A DNA stretch of 10,986 nt from Deltaproteobacteria bacterium (GTDB taxonomy: Bacteria > Myxococcota_A > Polyangia > HGW-17 > SLPX01): the NCBI GenBank assembly GCA_011390535.1, contig JAABSF010000029.1, positions 1 to 10,986 on the forward strand, read 5' to 3'. The notes under the pieces were generated by a model that did no database searches, was not told the DNA's origin, and saw nothing but the letters and a program-made list of their open reading frames with translations. Shown piece after piece: positions 7,868 through 10,986 of the stretch; position 1 is the first letter of the stretch, and each line of letters begins with the position of its first letter. A program made the position numbers and the translations under genes.

Positions 7868-7872
7868 CCTTT
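7868..7872 (-). promoter_or_regulatory. Ribosome-binding site of the hybrid kinase
   Basis: On the minus strand AAAGG lies 8 nt before the GTG start whose first base is 7859. It supports that GTG over internal starts. Confidence 0.6.
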
Positions 7873-7960
7873 CTAAGTTACTTTTACTTTTACGGGCGTT
7901 CAATATTCCCCGACTCCCATCATGCAAAGAATGAAGATAGCAGGAATTTGGGAATTCGGC

Positions 7961-7975
7961 AATGACTGTGTCATT
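7961..7975. promoter_or_regulatory. Short palindrome upstream of the kinase gene
   Basis: AATGAC and GTCATT are perfect 6-bp inverted arms around TGT. The site is about 100 bp upstream of the kinase start in a divergent intergenic region, where an operator for a dimeric regulator could lie. No regulator can be named from this. Confidence 0.3.
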
Positions 7976-7990
7976 TGGGCTTGGTTCCAT

Positions 7991-8043
7991 GAAGCAGGAC
8001 TATCCAATCAGACCAGCAGCGACTTTTAGCCACTGCCTATGTC
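7991..8043. repeat. Dispersed intergenic repeat, copy A
   Basis: This 53-bp sequence matches 9544-9596 without gaps at 43 of 53 positions. The best conserved part is its right half, GCGACTTTT-GCCAC-GCCTATGTC. It lies between the divergent kinase and small membrane protein genes. Its ends carry a 7-bp inverted repeat, CATGAAG (7988-7994) and CTTCATG (8043-8049). It is non-coding in all frames as far as can be judged. Confidence 0.75.
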
Positions 8044-8072
8044 TTCATGAGCTACTTTAAAAAAACCCGCCC

Positions 8073-8100
8073 TTGACGATTAATTTTGTATGGGGACAAT
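8073..8100 (+). promoter_or_regulatory. Possible promoter of the small membrane protein gene
   Basis: TTGACG (8073-8078) and GACAAT (8095-8100) are separated by 16 nt and resemble sigma70 boxes (five and four of six matches). Transcription would then begin close to ATG 8108, leaving almost no 5' leader. The hexamer evidence is weak. Confidence 0.3.
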
Positions 8101-8107
8101 CATCTCT

Positions 8108-8311
8108 ATGGATATTATTTGGTTGATTATCGCATTTGTTCTGATTGGATGGGCACTGCTCGATCTTGCCACGGGGCACACCACCTTCATTTCAACAAGT
8201 TATTTAATGAGTAAAGATATCGACCGCGATGATAATCCCCTGATTTTTTACTTTTTGGTGGTAGGAAGATTCATAGCTGGGGTGGCGTTTTTGTATACTG
8301 TTTTGACCTGA
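8108..8311 (+). CDS. Small two-helix membrane protein of unknown function
   Basis: The product of 67 residues begins MDIIWLIIAFVLIGWALLD. One hydrophobic helix is at about residues 2-21 and a second at about 44-66, joined by a polar loop containing KDIDRDDNP. The TT-rich segment before the loop (GHTTFISTS) is only mildly polar. I do not recognise the family. The start could also be ATG 8090, adding six residues, MGTIIS. ATG 8108 is preferred because GGGGA (8092-8096) lies 11 nt before it, while nothing resembling a ribosome-binding site precedes 8090. The gene stands alone, divergent from the kinase gene and convergent with the mlaF-like gene. The long open frame with a coherent two-helix pattern supports a real gene, but short hydrophobic frames can arise by chance. 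Confidence 0.6.
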   Translation: MDIIWLIIAFVLIGWALLDLATGHTTFISTSYLMSKDIDRDDNPLIFYFLVVGRFIAGVAFLYTVLT

Positions 8312-8370
8312 ATGTGTTTGCGGTTTTATTTTCAGTTGGGGTTAGTAGATTCTCCATTTAATAGGCACGG

Positions 8371-8394
8371 ATGTGCAGACGAATGTGCAGACGA
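8371..8394. repeat. 12-bp perfect tandem repeat
   Basis: ATGTGCAGACGA is present twice in direct succession (8371-8382, 8383-8394). Confidence 0.85.
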
Positions 8395-8437
8395 AAGTAC
8401 AGGATGAAGTCTTGGCTGTGCGATAGATCTTTTTTGT

Positions 8438-8477
8438 AGTTGAGTGGGTCGTGCAAAAGTTGATTGGGACGTGAAAA
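8438..8477. repeat. 20-bp imperfect tandem repeat
   Basis: Two adjacent 20-bp units (8438-8457 and 8458-8477) agree at 17 positions. Both begin AGTTGA and share TGGG, CGTG and a terminal A-run. Confidence 0.75.
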
Positions 8478-8583
8478 AAGATGAGAAAGCTTTGTTTAAA
8501 TCGGTTGCGGTCTAATTTTTTCCTTATTGAGCATCAATTTTCTTTTGATTTGTCCAATTTACTGGTGAAATCCTATGGTTATA

Positions 8584-8620
8584 TGCGGTGTTTTTCATTT
8601 GGATTTTTCCACAAACCGCA
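8584..8620. repeat. Nested inverted repeat downstream of the mlaF-like gene
   Basis: Outer arms TGCGGT (8584-8589) and ACCGCA (8615-8620) enclose inner arms TGGA (8600-8603) and TCCA (8608-8611). A two-part stem could form about 55 nt beyond the mlaF-like stop on the minus strand. There is no clean T-run after it, so a terminator role is uncertain. Confidence 0.35.
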
Positions 8621-8673
8621 ATGAACCATCGTGATAATTTTTCACTTATTTGCTGTGTTGCTCATCCACGGGG

Positions 8674-9477
8674 TTAAATAATATAATTATCCGCTACTGA
8701 TGTTGTCATGTAGCCTTCCATGTTTGGGCGACGCTGGAAGAAGGCCTGCACGATAGGATCATCCATGCTGGAAAGCTCCGGAAAAGTACCTCTCGCAGCT
8801 TCTCTTCCATTGATGAGCATGATTATATTGTCGGAGAGCCGTTTCACCGACTCCAGATCATGGCTGACAACTACCATGGCATTATCCCCGAGTTTTCTGG
8901 CTTTGGCCAGTAGCTCATCTATTCCTGCTGCGACAATTGGATCCAGACCGGATGTGGGCTCATCACAGAGTAGCAGCTCAGGATCCAACATTAAGGATCT
9001 AGCGATTGCGACACGTTTTTTCATTCCGCCTGATAACTCAGATGGTTTCAACGGAGCTGCTGTAGCTAAGCCAACTTGAGACAGACGCGCCTTGACCAGC
9101 CGTCTGATGGTATCCGGCGGGACATCTGTGTGCATCTCTAGAGGAAGCGCTAGGTTGTCTTCCACGGTCAGAGATCCTAATAAAGCTCCTGCTTGGAAAA
9201 TGAGTCCAACTCTTTGCAGCAGCGCGCGTCTTTTTTGAATGGGGATCTTCCATAGATCTTCTCCAAACAGAAGAACTTTACCCTTTTTGGGTTCTAAAAG
9301 CCCGACTAAACACCTCAGCACAGTTGATTTCCCGCACCCACTGGACCCCACAAGCGCAAGAGTTTCTCCTTTGTTTACAGTAAAGCTTATATCAGAGATG
9401 ACGATGTTTTCTCCATATCCGGCCGTAAGGCCGATAACCTGAAGCGGGGGTGTAGAGGTAGCACTCGGTGATGACAT
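8674..9477 (-). CDS. ABC transporter ATPase, MlaF-like
   Basis: MlaF-type ATPases power MlaE permeases that move phospholipids between inner and outer membranes. The protein has Walker A GSSGCGKST, the Q-loop in LIFQAGALLGSLTVEDN, signature LSGGMKKRVAIARSL, Walker B LLLCDEPTSGLDP and the switch histidine in VVSHD. The FQxGALxxSLTVxxN pattern, SGGM rather than SGGQ, and a C-terminal DDPIVQAFF are typical of the MlaF/Ttg2A group, not of LolD. No MlaE, MlaD or other partner is next to it, so the permease would be encoded elsewhere. ATG 9477 gives 267 residues. A TTG at 9486 in the same frame would add three; neither has a strong ribosome-binding site. The sequence is complete, without frameshifts. 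LolD function is possible but less likely by motif. Confidence 0.85.
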   Translation of the reverse strand: MSSPSATSTPPLQVIGLTAGYGENIVISDISFTVNKGETLALVGSSGCGKSTVLRCLVGLLEPKKGKVLLFGEDLWKIPIQKRRALLQRVGLIFQAGALLGSLTVEDNLALPLEMHTDVPPDTIRRLVKARLSQVGLATAAPLKPSELSGGMKKRVAIARSLMLDPELLLCDEPTSGLDPIVAAGIDELLAKARKLGDNAMVVVSHDLESVKRLSDNIIMLINGREAARGTFPELSSMDDPIVQAFFQRRPNMEGYMTTSVADNYII

Positions 9478-9543
9478 GTCGCTCAATTTACCATGCGAAG
9501 TAAAATGGTGCCACCCAGGAATCGTTGAGGGGTGCGATTCTGT

Positions 9544-9596
9544 GAAGTAGGGCTATCCACGCAGCGCTGCTGCGACTTTTGGCCACGGCCTATGTC
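9544..9596. repeat. Dispersed intergenic repeat, copy B
   Basis: This 53-bp sequence matches 7991-8043 at 43 of 53 positions with no gaps. This copy contains the self-complementary GCAGCGCTGC (9561-9570) and GGCCACGGCC (9581-9590), which the other copy lacks in perfect form. It lies upstream of the mlaF-like start, in the same plus-strand orientation as copy A. Confidence 0.75.
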
Positions 9597-9600
9597 TAAA

Positions 9601-9624
9601 TTATATCCAGCTTTATATCCAACT
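9601..9624. repeat. 12-bp tandem repeat TTATATCCA-(G/A)CT
   Basis: Two adjacent 12-bp units (9601-9612, 9613-9624) differ at one position. One turn of helix plus a little separates them, a spacing compatible with paired protein-binding sites, but no binding protein is known. Confidence 0.6.
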
Positions 9625-9676
9625 TTTGAAAACGGCACCCCTCATTCATTTTGCTGTTTGACAAAAATGAGTTATT

Positions 9677-9697
9677 GAGAAAAAGTGGCTTTTTCTC
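9677..9697. promoter_or_regulatory. Perfect 9-bp inverted repeat upstream of the OmpA-like lipoprotein gene
   Basis: GAGAAAAAG (9677-9685) and CTTTTTCTC (9689-9697) surround TGG. The site is 113 bp before ATG 9811, just after a TTGACA hexamer (9658-9663). It could be an operator, or an RNA hairpin in the leader. No T-run follows the second arm, so it is not a standard terminator. Confidence 0.45.
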
Positions 9698-9734
9698 TTG
9701 GGATGGAGCTAATTTATTACCGGAGAGGATGGCT

Positions 9735-9750
9735 AAGCATTGAAGCATTG
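9735..9750. repeat. 8-bp perfect tandem repeat
   Basis: AAGCATTG occurs twice in direct succession, 61 bp before the OmpA-like lipoprotein start. Confidence 0.7.
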
Positions 9751-9810
9751 CCTCTGATTTATTTCTATTGACGTAGTTACCTGAAGAACAGGTGGAAAAT
9801 GGAGGGAAGG

Positions 9811-10353
9811 ATGAAAATACGCAGTTATTTAATTTGCTTTGGCATCGGGCTTCTTGCCTGCGGGTTGGCAGGCTGCAGCCTGTTTGGCGGAGACAAAAAA
9901 CGCGCCACAATTATCGGGAGTCAGCCGATTAAAGTCACGGCTGCTCAACCGGCCAAGCCCGAGCCTCCTCCAAGGCCTCGGCCCCGTAAGGCCAGGCTGG
10001 TTGGCAAAAAGATTGAAATAAGCGAGAAGGTGATGTTCGAATTCGACAAGGCCACGATCAAACCCGAATCGCACGGGCTTCTCAACGATGTGGCTTCGGT
10101 CATCAAAGAAAATCCCCAGGTCAAAAAGGTGAGCATCGAAGGTCATACCGACAGCGACGGAACCAATGACTATAACAAAAAGCTGTCTCAGCAGCGCGCC
10201 GATGCGGTTAAAAAGTTTTTGGTTGATGCCGGCATAGCCGAAACCCGGCTCGAAGCGGTCGGGTTTGGTGAGGAAAAGCCGATTGCCGAAAATAATACCG
10301 ACGAAGGCAAAGAGAAAAACCGACGCGTCGAGTTCAACGTCGTCGATCAGTAG
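9811..10353 (+). CDS. OmpA/Pal-family peptidoglycan-associated lipoprotein
   Basis: The protein should be lipid-anchored in the outer membrane and bind peptidoglycan non-covalently, linking wall and membrane. The 180-residue precursor has a signal peptide with lipobox LAGC, so Cys22 would be the lipidated N-terminus. Next come a linker rich in Pro, Arg and Lys (about 48-62) and an OmpA-like domain (about 70-178). Visible domain motifs are FEFDKATIKPES, the diaminopimelate-contact region IEGHTDSDG (D114), LSQQRADAVKKFL, VGFGEEKPI and NRRVEF. Start choice: ATG 9811 is preferred over in-frame ATG 9799 because GGAGG (9801-9805) lies 5 nt before it and gives a typical signal peptide. It resembles Pal, but no tol genes are nearby, so pal is not assigned. 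Another lipoprotein gene follows after 18 nt. Confidence 0.9.
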   Translation: MKIRSYLICFGIGLLACGLAGCSLFGGDKKRATIIGSQPIKVTAAQPAKPEPPPRPRPRKARLVGKKIEISEKVMFEFDKATIKPESHGLLNDVASVIKENPQVKKVSIEGHTDSDGTNDYNKKLSQQRADAVKKFLVDAGIAETRLEAVGFGEEKPIAENNTDEGKEKNRRVEFNVVDQ

Positions 10354-10357
10354 ATAC

Positions 10358-10363
10358 AGGAGG
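10358..10363 (+). promoter_or_regulatory. Strong ribosome-binding site of the second lipoprotein gene
   Basis: AGGAGG lies 8 nt before ATG 10372 and 4 nt after the preceding stop. This is a full-consensus site, suggesting high translation within a two-gene operon. Confidence 0.85.
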
Positions 10364-10371
10364 AATACGTT

Positions 10372-10746
10372 ATGAAAAAATTAAGATATCTGATTGTAGT
10401 GGGGATACTCCTGGTGACGGGGATGCTCATGGCGGCTTGTGCGGCTAAGCTTAATCCTCGTTTTCAGTCCAATCTGGCCTCGGCGTTGGAAGCCAAAAAA
10501 AGCGAATTCAAGCAGTGTTATGAAACAGCGCTCCAAGAGGACCGCGATGTCAAAGGAAACTTAAAACTAAACCTTGCTTTTCAACCCAAAGCCACACAAC
10601 CGCACAACGCCTCGGTGGTCGAAAGCGAAATCATTGATCCGGAGATGAAACAGTGTGTCTCCAAAGTGGCGAAGGGTACCACGACACCAGCGGCCCCCGG
10701 CAAGTACGTCGAGGCCAAGTACACCGTCAATTTCGATTTCGAATAG
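10372..10746 (+). CDS. Lipoprotein with AgmX/TonB-like C-terminal domain
   Basis: The 124-residue precursor has a signal peptide with lipobox LMAAC, giving lipidated Cys23 with Ala-Ala next to it. Neither is Asp at position +2, so outer-membrane sorting by the E. coli rule would be expected. The mature part has FKQCYETAL (46-54), a GNLKLNLAF strand (62-70), VVESEIIDPEMKQCV (82-96) and AKYTVNFDF (115-123). This pattern of a CY-x-x-AL helix, beta strands, a second Cys before a short helix, then a terminal strand resembles the AgmX/PglI or TonB-like C-terminal domain common in Myxococcota. C49 and C95 could form a disulphide. The usual family N-terminus (forkhead-associated or proline-rich regions) is absent: here the domain stands alone. 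The function is unknown. Codons ending in C are frequent, unlike the lolC-like gene. Confidence 0.8.
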   Translation: MKKLRYLIVVGILLVTGMLMAACAAKLNPRFQSNLASALEAKKSEFKQCYETALQEDRDVKGNLKLNLAFQPKATQPHNASVVESEIIDPEMKQCVSKVAKGTTTPAAPGKYVEAKYTVNFDFE

Positions 10747-10986
10747 GTCATTTAACCAAACCCCGCCATTTGTTCCCCAAAATGTTTAGAGAGAACGCTG
10801 CACGTTGAGAATCAGCCCTTAGAGCCCTTAGTAAATGTGCCGCCCAGCTAACCCCAATCAACGAGACTTTGGGCCCCCCCCGGTTTGGAACTTCATGCCA
10901 AAGCAGATCGAGATAATCCAGTTCAGTATCTGATTTTATCGCCACAAAAACGCCGACCTGTTAAGGATATTCAGTCCGCGTGGTGG
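10747..10986. other. Window-end stretch with no convincing gene
   Basis: These 240 nt contain a tandem 9-bp repeat AGCCCTTAG (10814-10831) and a run of eight C (10874-10881 region). A 65-codon open frame on the minus strand (10748-10945, GTG start) has no ribosome-binding site and no recognisable motif. No T-run terminator for the lipoprotein operon was found. Confidence 0.4.

Larger units (their letters stand above)
8312..8673. other. Gene-free AT-rich stretch with short tandem repeats
   Basis: These 362 nt hold no frame that looks coding on either strand. They contain a 12-bp tandem duplication (8371-8394), an imperfect 20-bp duplication (8438-8477), and a nested inverted repeat (8584-8620). 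They separate the convergent ends of the small membrane protein and mlaF-like genes. No classical terminator was seen. Confidence 0.6.
9526..9644. repeat. Inverted 10-bp pair enclosing repeat copy B
   Basis: TGAGGGGTGC (9526-9535) and its exact complement GCACCCCTCA (9635-9644) delimit a 119-bp segment that contains repeat copy B. Flanking bases show weaker continued complementarity. This is the layout of a small non-autonomous mobile element, but chance or an RNA structure are also possible. Confidence 0.45.
9478..9810. other. Divergent intergenic region between the mlaF-like and lipoprotein genes
   Basis: This gene-free stretch of over 300 nt holds the dispersed repeat copy B (9544-9596), a 10-bp inverted pair around it (9526-9535 and 9635-9644), a duplicated TTATATCCA motif (9601-9624), a TTGACA hexamer (9658-9663) with no good -10 partner, a perfect palindrome (9677-9697) and an 8-bp tandem repeat AAGCATTG (9735-9750). 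Promoters for both flanking genes should lie here but cannot be placed with confidence. Confidence 0.6.

Noticed and set aside
7991..8043. CRISPR or tRNA origin for the dispersed repeat
   Set aside because: There are only two copies about 1.5 kb apart with a gene between them, no regular spacers, and no tRNA-like T-arm.
8674..9477. Reading the ABC ATPase as LolD for the nearby lolC-like permease
   Set aside because: The SGGM signature, the FQ-x-GAL-x-x-SLTV segment and the C-terminal DDPIVQAFF are MlaF-like, and the gene is distant and on the other strand.
10862..10915. CTTTGG and CCAAAG arms as an operon terminator
   Set aside because: The loop is about 25 nt or more and no T-run follows.
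10748..10945. 65-codon minus-strand open frame with a GTG start at the window end
   Set aside because: There is no ribosome-binding site, no recognisable motif, and the frame crosses a poly-C run and a tandem repeat. It could be a remnant, but nothing supports a real gene.

Overview
The window looks like part of a chromosome from a Gram-negative bacterium with a two-membrane envelope. It has a LolC/LolE-type lipoprotein-export permease, an MlaF-type lipid-transport ATPase, a Pal/OmpA-type lipoprotein and a second lipoprotein. The order prfB-lysS-lolC, a lolC with a long periplasmic insert, and a lipoprotein resembling the myxobacterial AgmX/TonB-like C-terminal domain all point to a Deltaproteobacteria-like lineage (Myxococcota, Bradymonadota or relatives). 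That placement is inference; no rRNA gene is present. No phage, IS element, CRISPR array, tRNA or rRNA was seen.

Layout. Bases 1-269 hold the likely terminator of an upstream gene and the leader of prfB. Bases 270-5489 are a rightward block: prfB (release factor 2, made by a +1 programmed frameshift at an in-frame UGA), lysS (class II lysyl-tRNA synthetase) behind a 236-nt leader with short tandem repeats, and 6 nt later a greatly enlarged LolC/LolE permease of 734 residues. No lolD follows. Instead a hybrid histidine kinase (5520-7859, minus strand) runs convergently into it. Bases 7860-8107 are a divergent intergenic region, followed by a small two-helix membrane protein (8108-8311) and a 362-nt stretch without genes that carries short tandem repeats. 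An MlaF-like ABC ATPase lies at 8674-9477 on the minus strand. A second divergent region follows, then two rightward lipoprotein genes (9811-10746) that probably form an operon. The last 240 nt hold no convincing gene.

How the genes relate. prfB and lysS belong to translation and are often adjacent. The permease, the ATPase and the two lipoproteins belong to the outer membrane: lipoprotein release, phospholipid transport, and attachment to peptidoglycan. The kinase appears to sense an internal signal through PAS domains, as no transmembrane segment is visible.

The most unusual points are: a 15-nt near-identical module that supplies both the start-site ribosome-binding site and the frameshift-stimulating site of prfB; a 53-bp sequence repeated (43/53 identical) in the two divergent intergenic regions; the lolC enlargement, which includes two extra predicted membrane helices; and a degenerate receiver domain at the kinase N-terminus.
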